From assembly GCF_001274725.1 (NCBI RefSeq), contig NZ_LGUF01000007.1, positions 1,016,001 through 1,080,000 of the forward strand: a DNA stretch of 64,000 nucleotides. The letters are read 5' to 3'. A program made the position numbers and the translations under genes. The notes beneath the pieces were generated by a model. That model saw nothing but the letters and a program-made list of their open reading frames with translations. It was not told where the DNA came from and did no database searches. The DNA comes from Sporosarcina globispora. GTDB taxonomy: Bacteria; Bacillota; Bacilli; Bacillales; Cytobacillaceae. Each line of letters opens with the position of its first letter. Position 1 is the stretch's first letter. Positions 26,259 to 36,130 of this stretch are shown here, piece after piece.

Positions 26259-27791
26259 TTATTTTGAAACCGAGGTTCCTTTAAAGTAATAAGTAATGAT
26301 TTGGGTGGATGTCCATCCATTTTCTGCATAAGCCTTTGCCCCATATTGGCTCATGCCAATACGGTGTCCCCAGCCTTTTCCATTTAGAGTGACAGAGAGA
26401 ACTTCCCCTGTCCCGCTCTCACTTGTTATGACACCAGATGGAGTTTGTACAGATACTATTGAATCCGATAGAGTTATTTCTCCGCTAGGCGTTTGGACTT
26501 TCTGTCCTTTCATATCTGAAATAGGAACAGTCCCACTATTAGTCTGAACAGATAGCGCAGGCTGGGATCGTGTTACCTCCATTGTGAACCAGTTGGAATA
26601 AAGTGAATTATAATGTGCTGAACTCTGTAAAGGGAAAAGTTTTCTGATCACACTTTCATTTCCCCGTACAGTTTTGTCACCCTTAGAGGTTTTGACTGTA
26701 ACGGCACCTACTTCACCATTTGCTCCTTTTATTTCAAGACTGATATCCAATAATTTTGCTGTGCTATCAAAACCAAACGATTTTAATATTGTCGCAGCAG
26801 AATATTCTTCGCTCCAATTGCTGTAAGGAGATTTTTCATATTTGTCTTCAACTGATACTAAATAAGGGAAGGAACTTTGGTCTGAATTCCAGACATCCCC
26901 AACATTGGCAGTTCTCCCGCCGCTTGTTGAAAAGAAAAATGTTTGAATTGGCTTTCCATTATGTTTTACGAGTAAGCCTTCCGTTTCTTTAATAGCAGTG
27001 TTTGCCCGGGTGTCTTCAGACGAATACCCTCTGTATACCTGGCTTGCTGCAGTGCTTGTCAGCATCATCATATTGGCTGCGTAACTTCGTGCTGCGATTG
27101 CCTGTGCTTTTAAGGCTTCTTTATGCCAGGATGCAGGCATCTCATTAGGAACTACGCCCTTTAGATAATCTTCCATATCCAGGATGTTAATTACTTCGAC
27201 TTGTGACCCATTTTTCTTTAAATAAAAGCTGCCCCTGTAAGTTAAGCCGTTACTGACATTTGCAAGGGAAAGCTTGTCTCCCTCTGTTAATTTAGCATTT
27301 TTTGCAGGGACCCAGCCTGTATAGGAACCAATATTCACATTATACCAAAGCTCACCCGTTGTTCTATTGGTGAAAGAGCCAAGGTAGTTTGCGCTATCTC
27401 CTGTCTGAAATGCATAAACCTTTGCATAGGATGTATCCGCGCCCCTTCTCATATCTGTCTGTGCTGTAAAGATTGCTAATGGAGCAGTTCCTGCCAGCTC
27501 ATTGACATCAAAGCCTGAGGTCGATGTTTGGCTGAATCCTGTATATGAAACTGTTACAGTTGTACTGTTACTGGATACAGTAATGGTTGTTCCAGGAGGA
27601 ATCATGGATTTGCTGCCAGTTTGTCTATTTTTTAGCTGATAATTTCCATTCAGGGTTAAAGTAACGTCCTTGTTTATGTGAACAGAAACATTTACGCTGT
27701 TGGGATATGTTTTAACTTCCGCTGCAATTGGATTCTGTACACCTGAAAAAAGCAAAACCATAAAAAGAACGATCGAGATAAATTTCTTCAA
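26259..27791 (-). CDS. SpoIID/LytB-domain protein with an SH3b domain
   Basis: 510 residues from a TTG start one base after the upstream stop; the ribosome site GAGGTGAG lies inside the upstream gene, so translation is coupled. Signal peptide (residues 1-24), a beta-rich N-terminal part, an SH3b unit near 105-165 (MRRGADTSYAKVYAF ... GWVPAKNAKL), then the SpoIID domain: VPNEMPASWHKEALKAQAIA near 215, AARSYAANMM, and GWGHRIGMSQYGAKAYAENG near 480. SpoIID-type proteins are glycan-strand hydrolases or amidase modifiers (LytB enhances LytC in B. subtilis). Its operon partner here is also an amidase, so it is probably the functional counterpart of LytB. Confidence 0.85.
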   Translation of the reverse strand: MKKFISIVLFMVLLFSGVQNPIAAEVKTYPNSVNVSVHINKDVTLTLNGNYQLKNRQTGSKSMIPPGTTITVSSNSTTVTVSYTGFSQTSTSGFDVNELAGTAPLAIFTAQTDMRRGADTSYAKVYAFQTGDSANYLGSFTNRTTGELWYNVNIGSYTGWVPAKNAKLTEGDKLSLANVSNGLTYRGSFYLKKNGSQVEVINILDMEDYLKGVVPNEMPASWHKEALKAQAIAARSYAANMMMLTSTAASQVYRGYSSEDTRANTAIKETEGLLVKHNGKPIQTFFFSTSGGRTANVGDVWNSDQSSFPYLVSVEDKYEKSPYSNWSEEYSAATILKSFGFDSTAKLLDISLEIKGANGEVGAVTVKTSKGDKTVRGNESVIRKLFPLQSSAHYNSLYSNWFTMEVTRSQPALSVQTNSGTVPISDMKGQKVQTPSGEITLSDSIVSVQTPSGVITSESGTGEVLSVTLNGKGWGHRIGMSQYGAKAYAENGWTSTQIITYYFKGTSVSK

Positions 27792-27792
27792 C

Positions 27793-28500
27793 TTATCTCA
27801 CCTCACCATAGTCGCTGATAATCCAGCCCCGGACGCCAGATGAAGTCTCTACGTTATACCAAACTTCACCTGCTGAGTTAGTATGGCTTTGAATATATTT
27901 TACAACTGTGCCCTTAGGCAATAAGGAGATAATTGCATAGTCAGTTCTGGCTCCTTTGCGCATGTTTACATCTGCTGTGGTGACAACTGTCTTAACTTCG
28001 GATGGTTTCGTTGTTGAAACATCTTCGGAATGAACCCACCCTAAGAGAGAAGAGGAAACAGAAACCCTATACCAAAGACCTGAACTGGAAGTATGGGAAT
28101 CCACAACGGTTAATGCAGTATTTTTGGGCATGGTTGCAACAACCTTATATGTTCTTAAAGCACCTGAGTGAATGGTGACACTATCTTTTGTTGTATAAAC
28201 AGCAGATGGCAATCCGCTTGGTGGAGGAGTTGTTGGATCGGTTGTGCCTCCGCCTCCATTGGATTTTAGGGCTTCTATTTCTTTTTGTTGGGAAGCCACT
28301 TTTGCTTCTAAACTGCTAATCTTAGTTTCCAGTGATGATAGTTTTGTATTAATTGGGTTTATTTTTGTATTAACCCATTCCACACTTGCCAATACAACAT
28401 TAGTAGAAGCATCAGATCCTGAAGGAGTAAACAAAATGGCACCTGTTCCAATACCTGCGGTTACAATGCCAGCTGCGACCAATTTTTTTACACGATTCAT
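27793..28500 (-). CDS. Secreted coiled-coil protein with two SH3b domains
   Basis: 235 residues. Signal peptide at 1-32. A short coiled coil follows at about 45-82 (INTKLSSLETKISSLEAKV, then ASQQKEIEALK), then a Gly/Thr/Pro linker and two SH3b units: SVTIHSGALRTYKVVATMP near 115 and DVNMRKGARTDYAIISLLP near 180, each closing with a GW(V/I) motif. SH3b domains bind peptidoglycan peptides or wall polymers. No catalytic domain is present. It may be a wall-bound adaptor that oligomerises through the coiled coil and works with the amidase upstream and the SpoIID protein downstream. Confidence 0.8.
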   Translation of the reverse strand: MNRVKKLVAAGIVTAGIGTGAILFTPSGSDASTNVVLASVEWVNTKINPINTKLSSLETKISSLEAKVASQQKEIEALKSNGGGGTTDPTTPPPSGLPSAVYTTKDSVTIHSGALRTYKVVATMPKNTALTVVDSHTSSSGLWYRVSVSSSLLGWVHSEDVSTTKPSEVKTVVTTADVNMRKGARTDYAIISLLPKGTVVKYIQSHTNSAGEVWYNVETSSGVRGWIISDYGEVR

Positions 28501-28572
28501 CTTTTATTTTTCCCCCTATAAGCTGAAAAGTTGCTTTGGGCAAATAACCCAAAGCATTATATAATCCTCTGT

Positions 28573-31500
28573 TTAAAAACTGCTGTAATAATCCTGAAAC
28601 CCTTTTCTGATTCCTTCTGCCGCTTTTTGGCGGAAAGTTGTTGAACGCAGGAGCTTTTCCTCATTTGGGTTCGATATGAATGCCAGTTCTACAAGTATAC
28701 TAGGAAGCTGGTTCATTCTATTAACATAGAATTCTTGTTCTTTTACACCGCGATTATAGGTACCTAAAGAAGAAACCATATACTTTTGTACAGAATCTGC
28801 CAATTCTTCACTCTTTGGACCATTAAAGTTTACTGTAGAATTGAAAAATGTTGTTGATCCTTGTGAAGTGCTGGAAAAAGAGTCTGCATGAATGCTGATA
28901 AATGAATCATAATTGCTAGAATTTGCAATTGCTGTTCTATCTGCAAGCTCCAGGAAAATATCAGTGCTGCGGGTTAGGTTTACGACTGCACCGGATCTTT
29001 CAAGTTCTGTTTTCAGAAGTAGAGCAGTCGCTAAATTAACATCCTTTTCCAATAATCCGGTTGGACCAATTGCGCCTGTATCTTTACCGCCGTGGCCTGC
29101 ATCAATGACAATTTTCTTGCCTAATAAACCGGTAGGCATTACTTTTATTGAAACTTTATCGCTGTAATTTCGAATAGTAAATGTATAACCAGGCTCGAAG
29201 GTCAGGATAACTGATTTTTGTGTAGCTGTAGATTGGACTGTTTCTACTGATTTAATGCCTCTTACTTTGAAACTTGGAAGGTCAGCATCCGTAATTCCTT
29301 GAGTAAGCTTTAATCGATTCTCAGATAATGTTGTATAGGTAAAATCAAAATCTGTCGGTTTTTTCCATACTAGGTAGCTTGCAGTACCTTCACTATATGT
29401 AGAAGGGGAGGTAAGGCGTTTTAAGGATACCGGAGAAGTTTGGGATTCTAAAACCCAGCCGCGCAATCCAGTATTCGTTTCAACATTTAGCCACCCATTC
29501 AGCTTGTTTAGGATAAGCAAAGGCTCATCAGCTTTTAAGGAAGCAGTTATTTGATAAGAGCTGGATGCTCCTCTTCTTAAAGCTGCATTATTTAATGCAT
29601 ATACATACTTTAGTTCTGCTGTGGAAGTAACCAGGTCTTTAAAAGGAACCCAGCCAATATTCCCGGATGAAGTGCTCACTCTGGCCCAAGTTTGCATAGA
29701 CTGGTTTATAAATCCGCTCAATACAGTGACTTTACTTGTGAAATTTAATTTTTCTACCACTCTATAATCATAAGTAGCACCTGAATGGAGATTGGTATTG
29801 CGGTTTCCGACATAATAAGTGCCTGTTAAAGATATTGGCCCCGGTTCTGGCTTCTTAAATGCACTGCTGTTTACCCAGCCCAACAAATGGCCAAGATCTG
29901 CCCTATACCAGAGTTCTCCCTTTGAGTTCGTGAATTCATCAATAATCTTTACTTCTTGAAGCTTTTCAAGAGATGCAACTGTTTGATAACTCGAATCCGC
30001 ACCTCGACGAACAACTGCATGATCTATTTGGACTGTTTTGATGGTATATTCAGGAGCTTGAAAGGCAGAGCTGTTGACCCAGCCAATAATATAGCCAAGA
30101 TCGGCCTGATACCAAAGTTCGCCTTTAGAATTCTTGTGTTCGCCGATGATTTTCACTTCTTGGTTTTTATCCAGAGTGGCGACAGTTGTATACTCGGCAG
30201 AAGCACCTCTGCGGACGGCAGAATTGTCAATTTGAACGACTTTGGTCGTGACCGGATAGGCAGGGGCTTCAAAAGCGGAACTGTTGACCCAGCCGATCAT
30301 ATAGCCAAGATCAACCTGGTACCAAAGTTCACCTTTAGAATTCTTGTGTTCGCCGATGATCTTTACTTCCTGGTTTTTATCCAGAGTGGCGACAGTTGTA
30401 TATTCGGCAGAAGCACCTCTGCGGACGGCAGAATTGTCAATTTGAACGACTTTGGTCGTGACCGGATAGGCAGGGGCTTCAAAAGCGGAACTGTTGACCC
30501 AGCCGATCATATAGCCAAGATCAACCTGGTACCAAAGTTCACCTTTAGAATTCTTGTGTTCGCCGATGATCTTTACTTCCTGGTTTTTATCCAGAGTGGC
30601 GACAGTTGTATATTCGGCAGAAGCACCTCTGCGGACGGCAGAATTGTCAATTTGAACGACTTTGGTCGTGACCGGATAGGCAGGGGCTTCAAAAGCGGAA
30701 CTGTTGACCCAGCCGATCATATAGCCAAGATCAACCTGGTACCAAAGTTCACCTTTAGAATTCTTGTGTTCGCCGATGATCTTTACTTCCTGGTTTTTAT
30801 CCAGAGTGGCGACAGTTGTATATTCGGCAGAAGCACCTCTGCGGACGGCAGAATTGTCAATTTGAACGACTTTGGTCGTGACCGGATAGGCAGGGGCTTC
30901 AAAAGCGGAACTGTTGACCCAGCCGATCATATAGCCAAGATCAACCTGGTACCAAAGTTCACCTTTAGAATTCTTGTGTTCGCCGATGATCTTTACTTCC
31001 TGGTTTTTATCCAGAGTGGCGACAGTTGTATATTCGGTGGAAGCACCTCTGCGGACGGCAGAATTGTCAATTTGAACAACTTTGGTTGTAATCGGATAGG
31101 CAGGAGCTTCAAAAGCAGAACTGTTGACCCAGCCGATAATATAGCCAAGATCAACCTGGTACCAAAGTTCACCTTTGGAATTCTTGTGTTCGCCGATAAT
31201 TTTCACTTCTTGGCCTTTGTTAAGAGAGGCTACAGCTAAATATTCAGTTGATGCTCCTCTGTGGACTGATGCACTTTCCACCTGAACAATCTTTTTTATA
31301 ATGGCAGGTTCTGGGGTTGAAGGCGCTTCTTGATCTGAAACTGCTTCCAAATATGATCCCATTGTCCATCCCTGCTGGCCATTAAAGGAAATTCTATACC
31401 AAAGCTCTCCTTGGCTGTTTTCATGCTGATCAATAACTTTTACTTTTTGACCAAGAGATAGCTTGCCAATTACTTCATAAGAAGTTGATGCTCCTCTTCT

Positions 31501-31833
31501 AACATTTACATTAGACCCAGTTGAAACTGCATCCTGGCCAACAAGAGAAGAGTTTGCCTCTTGAAACCCTGTAGACAGTCCCCACCCTGAAATGCCATCA
31601 CTTTCAACCTGGTACCAAAGTTCTCCTGATGAATTTGTAAATTCATCAACTACTACTACACTTTCTCCATCAGCTAAGGTAGTTACAACCTGATCATCAG
31701 TGGTTGTTCCTTTTCTGATTTCAACAGCAGAATCCGTTGTCATACTGGCAGGATATGTTGTTTCTTCTGCATATGTAAAGTTTGGAAGCAACGCTGCAGT
31801 AGCCAAAACAGAAGAAGCAATAATTTTCTTCAC
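28573..31833 (-). CDS. N-acetylmuramoyl-L-alanine amidase with eleven SH3b repeats
   Basis: 1086 residues from a GTG start with GGAGGG five bases upstream. Signal peptide 1-22. Eleven SH3b units fill about residues 30-770, each with an R-x-G-A/T turn and a closing G-W motif. Units 4-8 share a 70-residue period. A short AMIN-like linker is followed by the Amidase_3 domain (about 880-1086) with zinc ligands in VIDAGHGGKDTGA, the Glu of GLLEKDVNLA, the His of FISIHADSF and the catalytic Glu of ILVELAFISN. It cuts the MurNAc-L-Ala bond. It takes the genomic place of LytC, but with SH3b instead of CWB2 wall-binding repeats. First gene of a three-gene unit. Confidence 0.93.
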   Translation of the reverse strand: MKKIIASSVLATAALLPNFTYAEETTYPASMTTDSAVEIRKGTTTDDQVVTTLADGESVVVVDEFTNSSGELWYQVESDGISGWGLSTGFQEANSSLVGQDAVSTGSNVNVRRGASTSYEVIGKLSLGQKVKVIDQHENSQGELWYRISFNGQQGWTMGSYLEAVSDQEAPSTPEPAIIKKIVQVESASVHRGASTEYLAVASLNKGQEVKIIGEHKNSKGELWYQVDLGYIIGWVNSSAFEAPAYPITTKVVQIDNSAVRRGASTEYTTVATLDKNQEVKIIGEHKNSKGELWYQVDLGYMIGWVNSSAFEAPAYPVTTKVVQIDNSAVRRGASAEYTTVATLDKNQEVKIIGEHKNSKGELWYQVDLGYMIGWVNSSAFEAPAYPVTTKVVQIDNSAVRRGASAEYTTVATLDKNQEVKIIGEHKNSKGELWYQVDLGYMIGWVNSSAFEAPAYPVTTKVVQIDNSAVRRGASAEYTTVATLDKNQEVKIIGEHKNSKGELWYQVDLGYMIGWVNSSAFEAPAYPVTTKVVQIDNSAVRRGASAEYTTVATLDKNQEVKIIGEHKNSKGELWYQADLGYIIGWVNSSAFQAPEYTIKTVQIDHAVVRRGADSSYQTVASLEKLQEVKIIDEFTNSKGELWYRADLGHLLGWVNSSAFKKPEPGPISLTGTYYVGNRNTNLHSGATYDYRVVEKLNFTSKVTVLSGFINQSMQTWARVSTSSGNIGWVPFKDLVTSTAELKYVYALNNAALRRGASSSYQITASLKADEPLLILNKLNGWLNVETNTGLRGWVLESQTSPVSLKRLTSPSTYSEGTASYLVWKKPTDFDFTYTTLSENRLKLTQGITDADLPSFKVRGIKSVETVQSTATQKSVILTFEPGYTFTIRNYSDKVSIKVMPTGLLGKKIVIDAGHGGKDTGAIGPTGLLEKDVNLATALLLKTELERSGAVVNLTRSTDIFLELADRTAIANSSNYDSFISIHADSFSSTSQGSTTFFNSTVNFNGPKSEELADSVQKYMVSSLGTYNRGVKEQEFYVNRMNQLPSILVELAFISNPNEEKLLRSTTFRQKAAEGIRKGFQDYYSSF
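30031..31290 (-). repeat. Tandem 210-bp repeats encoding SH3b units of the amidase
   Basis: Six consecutive 210-bp units (70 codons) align in phase at 30031, 30241, 30451, 30661, 30871 and 31081. By eye the three units from 30241 to 30870 are identical at every base, the next (30871-31080) differs at three positions, and the two outer units are more diverged. Silent sites are conserved too, which indicates recent duplication or gene conversion rather than protein-level selection alone. Confidence 0.93.
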
Positions 31834-31943
31834 GGTAACCCTCCGTTTTAATAGTTTTTTGACCTATGTCATATTCTATCAAAAAATGTCAAATGTTCCA
31901 ATCTCTGATTTAAATAGAAAGCGAGGAAAAATATAACAAAAAA

Positions 31944-31969
31944 GGAAGCTTTCCAATTGGAAAGCCTCC
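31944..31969 (-). terminator. Terminator after the LCP gene
   Basis: GGAAGCTTTCC-AATT-GGAAAGCCTCC stem with A/T runs on both sides; on the minus strand it lies about 18 bases after the LCP stop codon. Confidence 0.8.
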
Positions 31970-31986
31970 AAAAAAATAGGTATTAT

Positions 31987-33126
31987 TTAATAATTTGATT
32001 CAGAATTATAGTCAGCTTCAGTTTCACTTTCAGACTGATACTCAGAGTTTTCCTCAGAATCATATTCTGATTCCGATTCATTAGTATCATATCCAGATTC
32101 AGAGTTTGAATCCTTTTCTGAATTAGAGTCAGACCCAATTTCAGAGTCGGATACTGATGTACCATCTGAAATTGCAAGTGCAGTTTCTAAGGTACTATTA
32201 ATTTCTAAAAGAGATTCTTCATCAGGAATATAATAATATACACCATCTATATATTCGTCTGTACCATTTAGAGTAAGGTTCTGGATTTCAGTGTCTTTGA
32301 TGTCAGAATATAATTTTGCAAAACTTGCAAACTTGGATGGCGGGATATTCGTTTTTACATTTTTCCCTAAGTCATCCATTACATCATCAATTTTCGTAAT
32401 GGAAGAGAAGGAAGTGCCTTTATCTATGATCGCTTTTATAACTTGCTGCTGGCGTTCGTTTCTTCCATGGTCCCCGCGTGGATCTTCTTTCCTCATTCTT
32501 ACATAAGCAAGGGCTTCATTTCCATTTAGGTGCATATTACCTTCATAATAGGTCTTCCATTTTAGGCTGCCTGTTAGCTGGGCGTCGAAGGTAAATGGTA
32601 CATCGACGTTTATGCCGTCAAATGTATCGACAATATCTTCAAACCCTTCAAAATTAGTCGTTATATAATAATCAATTGGAATATCAATCATATCGTTGAT
32701 CGTTGCAATGGTAGTCTCAATACCGCCAGCGCCATAGGAATGATTTAATTTTGTGTTATAGCCTAGTTCTTCTATATATGCTCTCGTGTCACGGGGAATG
32801 CTTAACAGGTAAACTTCTTCTGTCTTTGGATTGACTGTTGCCAGCATCATTACATCCGAACGTTCTCCGCCTTCTTGGTCTTCTAATCCAACAACAAGAA
32901 CTGTGAAAGGATCTTTGGTGATTTCTACTTCTTCTGTTCGGTGATTAGGTATTTTGCTTCGATCCAATTCCTGAAAAATTTTATTGGAGGCACCTTTGGC
33001 ATGGGAATAAAGGTTATAGGCGAAGTATGTTCCGCCGCCAATAATTGTAATAAGTGTGAACAGCAGGAGCACTCGCCAAATTCGCAGCTTTCTTTTCTTC
33101 CGCCTGACAATTCTAGTACCAGACAT
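31987..33126 (-). CDS. LytR-CpsA-Psr (LCP) wall-polymer ligase with acidic Ser-rich tail
   Basis: 379 residues. A basic N-terminus (RRKKRKLRIWR) precedes one membrane helix at about 18-38. The extracellular LCP domain shows the pyrophosphate-binding residues: ERSDVMMLATVN near 100, LSIPRDTRAYI near 118 and MRKEDPRGDHGRNERQQQV near 215. LCP enzymes transfer undecaprenyl-linked wall polymers to peptidoglycan. By position (tagO ... LCP - yigZ - degSU) it corresponds to B. subtilis TagV/YvhJ. The last ~55 residues are almost only Ser, Asp, Glu, Asn and Tyr, an unusual low-complexity tail. It would attach the polymer made by the 16-26 kb cluster. Confidence 0.92.
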   Translation of the reverse strand: MSGTRIVRRKKRKLRIWRVLLLFTLITIIGGGTYFAYNLYSHAKGASNKIFQELDRSKIPNHRTEEVEITKDPFTVLVVGLEDQEGGERSDVMMLATVNPKTEEVYLLSIPRDTRAYIEELGYNTKLNHSYGAGGIETTIATINDMIDIPIDYYITTNFEGFEDIVDTFDGINVDVPFTFDAQLTGSLKWKTYYEGNMHLNGNEALAYVRMRKEDPRGDHGRNERQQQVIKAIIDKGTSFSSITKIDDVMDDLGKNVKTNIPPSKFASFAKLYSDIKDTEIQNLTLNGTDEYIDGVYYYIPDEESLLEINSTLETALAISDGTSVSDSEIGSDSNSEKDSNSESGYDTNESESEYDSEENSEYQSESETEADYNSESNY

Positions 33127-33203
33127 ATATCATCCCTACTTTATTTGAAAATTTATCGTTAGCAATAGTTAATTTTATCGAATTTTCACGAAATAGTAAA
33201 CGA

Positions 33204-33836
33204 CTAAATCTGTGTTTCCAAGTATAGTTTATTTCCAGCAAACGTTTGGCTTTGGCCATTCGTTAATTCCGTCATCCAACTGGTGAAAGAGTCAATGAGA
33301 TCTTCCTTAACAAAGGTTTCTATCTCAACTGCTTCAAGGTAATGGATTTCTTTAATTGGATATATGGAGGACCGGAGTTCATTCTCTATTTTTCCAAGCC
33401 AGGTATAGTCTATTTTTGTATGCATGACGGTCACAAGTTCTCTTTCAACAATCCCGGTTGTCTGCAATCCTTCCGAAGTTGCTTTCCCATAGGCGCGAAT
33501 TAGGCCGCCTGCGCCTAACTTTATACCGCCAAAGTAACGGGTAATGACTATAACAGTATCCTTCAGCTTCTTTTTCTTCAAAACCTCCAGTATGGGAACA
33601 CCAGCAGTTCCGCTTGGCTCTCCATCATCATTCGCCTTTTGGATTTGATCATTTTCTCCAATTAAATAGGCAGAACAATTATGCGTGGCATTATAATGTT
33701 TTTTCTTTATAGAAAAGATAAATTCCTGCGCTTCCTCTTCTGATTTCGCTCGGGATACATGTGCAATAAATCGGGATTTATCTATTATTATTTCATTCTC
33801 ACCATATCCCTTTACCGTATAGTAATGGGGCAGCAT
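33204..33836 (-). CDS. yvyE: YigZ/IMPACT-family protein
   Basis: 210 residues from the ATG at 33836 with AAGGAGCGG just upstream; the ATG at 33854 lies before that site and is rejected. The UPF0029/IMPACT N-terminal domain is clear: DKSRFIAHVSRAKSEEEA, NATHNCSAYLIG, DDGEPSGTAGVPILEVL and VVITRYFGGIKLGAGGLIRAY. The C-terminal part is the DUF1949 domain. Family members bind ribosomes or nucleotides and modulate translation under stress; the biochemical role in Bacillus is unsettled. Position next to degS matches B. subtilis yvyE. Confidence 0.93.
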   Translation of the reverse strand: MLPHYYTVKGYGENEIIIDKSRFIAHVSRAKSEEEAQEFIFSIKKKHYNATHNCSAYLIGENDQIQKANDDGEPSGTAGVPILEVLKKKKLKDTVIVITRYFGGIKLGAGGLIRAYGKATSEGLQTTGIVERELVTVMHTKIDYTWLGKIENELRSSIYPIKEIHYLEAVEIETFVKEDLIDSFTSWMTELTNGQSQTFAGNKLYLETQI

Positions 33837-34242
33837 GTAAACCGCTCCTTCCACTTTCTCTTATAAAAAATTGACCTATTCCATTATAAATCGACAAAGT
33901 TCGAAACACATAATTTTCAACAGATTGTAATAAAACTTTAATATAGAACATTTTTTCCCATGTTATAATGAAACCAATTCTGATGTTTATGCTGCTATAA
34001 TAAAAAATGTGCCGATTTTAATCTTTAAGTGGTATAAATATACATAATATTTTGCTTGGTAGTAATGTTTACCCTGCTTTTATATAGGATATAAGACATA
34101 GGGTTAAATCACAAGCCTAAGCCTTTCTACCGAATTTTAGGTAACTTGGTATAATTTTCAGACTGGAAAGATAGTATCTTAGCTCATTTAGCGCTAAAAT
34201 AATGGTACATAGCGGAAGGGTTAAGCCCTTGGAGGAGTGTAA
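33837..34242. other. Divergent intergenic region upstream of degS
   Basis: About 400 A+T-rich bases with no gene. Two extended -10 elements (TGTTATAAT at 33961-33969 and TGCTATAAT at 33993-34001) face degS and may be its promoters, although neither has a good -35 box. No clear operator was found. Confidence 0.4.
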
Positions 34243-35388
34243 ATGAGTATTAAGAAATTTGATTCCAAGACTCTGGATCTTATTCTTGAAAAAATGGTTC
34301 AAACAGTAGGTACCAGTAAAGATGAAATATTCCGTATAGGCGAACAATGCCGTAAAGACCATAAGACTTTAACAGAAGAACTAATGGAAGTTAAACAAAT
34401 GGTCCTTAAAGTAATCGAAGAAGGGGATAGGCTGGAGGTTCAAACCAGGTTTGCAAGAAAACGCCTTTCTGAAGTAAGCATGCACTTTAAGGATTATTCA
34501 GAATCCGAAGTCCGGGAAGCCTATGAGAAGGCCCATCAGCTTCAAATGGATTTATCCATGAACCGCCAGCTTGAAAAACAGCTGAGAGATCGCCGTGATG
34601 ATATTGAAAGAAGGCTTATAGGTGTTAATGACACTATTGAAAGAGCTGAAGTTCTCATTTCTCAGATTACGGTCGTGATGAATTATCTGACCAGTGACCT
34701 AAAACAAATGGGAGAAATCATTGAAGACGCGAAGCTCAAACAGGATTTTGGTCTGAAGATCATTGAAGCACAGGAAGAAGAGCGGAAACGGGTGTCCCGC
34801 GAGATCCATGACGGACCGGCCCAAATGATGGCGAATGTCATGATGAGATCCGATTTAATTGAACGGGTATACAAAGAGCGCGGTGCGGATGAAGCCATTA
34901 CTGAAATAAAAGACCTGAAAAAAATGGTCCGCAATGCTTTATATGAAGTACGCAGGATTATTTATGACTTGCGTCCTATGGCTCTTGATGATTTGGGTTT
35001 AATTCCTACCCTCAAAAAATACTTAACAACGATCGAAGAGTATCACAAGAGTACAAAGATATATTTCGCGAATGTTGGCGAAGAAAGGCGATTACCGCCA
35101 CAATATGAAGTCGCATTGTTCCGTTTGATACAGGAGTCTGTGACAAATGCTCTTAAACATGCGGGAGCTAAAGAAATCCATGTAAAAATAGAGATAAACA
35201 ATTCAAGGGTAGCAGTAGTCATCAAAGACGATGGGAAAGGCTTCAATATTCGAGAGAAGCGTCCGGGCTCTTTTGGAATTATGGGAATGGGAGAAAGGCT
35301 TGAACTTTTGGATGGCCAGATGTCCCTAGATTCTAAACTAGGCAAAGGAACCATTGTCATTATTCAGGTACCATTGAATATAAGCTAA
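34243..35388 (+). CDS. degS: Two-component sensor histidine kinase DegS
   Basis: 381 residues without membrane helices, so cytoplasmic like DegS. The N-terminal ~170 residues are helical and coiled-coil-like (sensor and dimer region). The HisKA_3 box [19 protein letters not shown] holds the phospho-accepting His near 188. The HATPase part has the N box [12 protein letters not shown] near 297 and the G boxes DDGKGFN and [15 protein letters not shown]. DegS phosphorylates DegU to control secreted enzymes, competence, biofilm and motility. GGAGGAG lies before the ATG and degU follows 59 bases after the stop. Confidence 0.96.
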   Translation: MSIKKFDSKTLDLILEKMVQTVGTSKDEIFRIGEQCRKDHKTLTEELMEVKQMVLKVIEEGDRLEVQTRFARKRLSEVSMHFKDYSESEVREAYEKAHQLQMDLSMNRQLEKQLRDRRDDIERRLIGVNDTIERAEVLISQITVVMNYLTSDLKQMGEIIEDAKLKQDFGLKIIEAQEEERKRVSREIHDGPAQMMANVMMRSDLIERVYKERGADEAITEIKDLKKMVRNALYEVRRIIYDLRPMALDDLGLIPTLKKYLTTIEEYHKSTKIYFANVGEERRLPPQYEVALFRLIQESVTNALKHAGAKEIHVKIEINNSRVAVVIKDDGKGFNIREKRPGSFGIMGMGERLELLDGQMSLDSKLGKGTIVIIQVPLNIS

Positions 35389-35447
35389 GAAACACCTTAA
35401 GAATAGAGATAGATAAAAACGAACTGGAGATTTGGGAGGCGAAGCAT

Positions 35448-36128
35448 TTGAATACAAAGATCGTCATAATTGATGACCATCAATTATTCAGAGAAGGGGT
35501 AAAACGCATTTTAGATTTCGAAAAGAGCTTTAACGTAGTGGCAGAAGGCGATGATGGCAGTGAAGCCATGGCTCTAGTAGAAGAGAATGATCCCGATGTC
35601 GTCATCATGGATATCAATATGCCGAATACAAATGGTGTGGAAGCGACCCGCCAGCTGATTAATAAATATCCTGATTCCAAGGTGATCATTCTTTCCATAC
35701 ATGATGATGAGAATTATGTAACGCATGCACTTAAGACAGGAGCAAGCGGATACCTTTTAAAAGAAATGGATGCAGATGCGTTAGTGGAAGCTGTTAAGGT
35801 AGTAGCTGATGGCGGCTCTTATTTACACCCAAAGGTGACGCACAACCTGGTAAATGAGTATCGCAGACTTGCAGCAGAAGGTACAGGGACCACATCTTAT
35901 TCACAGGTGGAAATCCGCCGTCCTCTTCACTTGCTGACACGCCGTGAATGTGAGGTTCTTCAGCTCCTTGCTGATGGAAAGAGCAACCGCGGTATTGGTG
36001 AAGCTTTGTACATAAGCGAAAAAACAGTTAAGAACCACGTGAGTAATATTCTTCAAAAAATGAATGTAAATGACCGCACTCAGGCTGTTGTTGTAGCGAT
36101 TAAAAACGGCTGGGTAGAGGTACGATAA
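35448..36128 (+). CDS. degU: Response regulator DegU
   Basis: 226 residues from a TTG start with GGGAGGCG upstream. Receiver domain: acidic pocket IDDHQ at 8-12, phospho-acceptor Asp55 in [10 protein letters not shown], Thr/Ser and Lys positions in ILSIHDD and GYLLKEMDA. The C-terminal NarL/LuxR helix-turn-helix covers [18 protein letters not shown] to [14 protein letters not shown]. DegU~P activates degradative-enzyme genes and represses flagellar genes, and unphosphorylated DegU helps ComK. Here it precedes the comF and flagellar loci as in B. subtilis. Confidence 0.97.
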   Translation: MNTKIVIIDDHQLFREGVKRILDFEKSFNVVAEGDDGSEAMALVEENDPDVVIMDINMPNTNGVEATRQLINKYPDSKVIILSIHDDENYVTHALKTGASGYLLKEMDADALVEAVKVVADGGSYLHPKVTHNLVNEYRRLAAEGTGTTSYSQVEIRRPLHLLTRRECEVLQLLADGKSNRGIGEALYISEKTVKNHVSNILQKMNVNDRTQAVVVAIKNGWVEVR

Positions 36129-36130
36129 TT

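Noticed and set aside
29956..31239. 427-codon open frame on the plus strand with repeated motifs
   Set aside because: It is antisense to the SH3b repeats of the amidase; the repeat lacks stop codons in this frame, so the length is a by-product of the tandem DNA repeat. No ribosome site.
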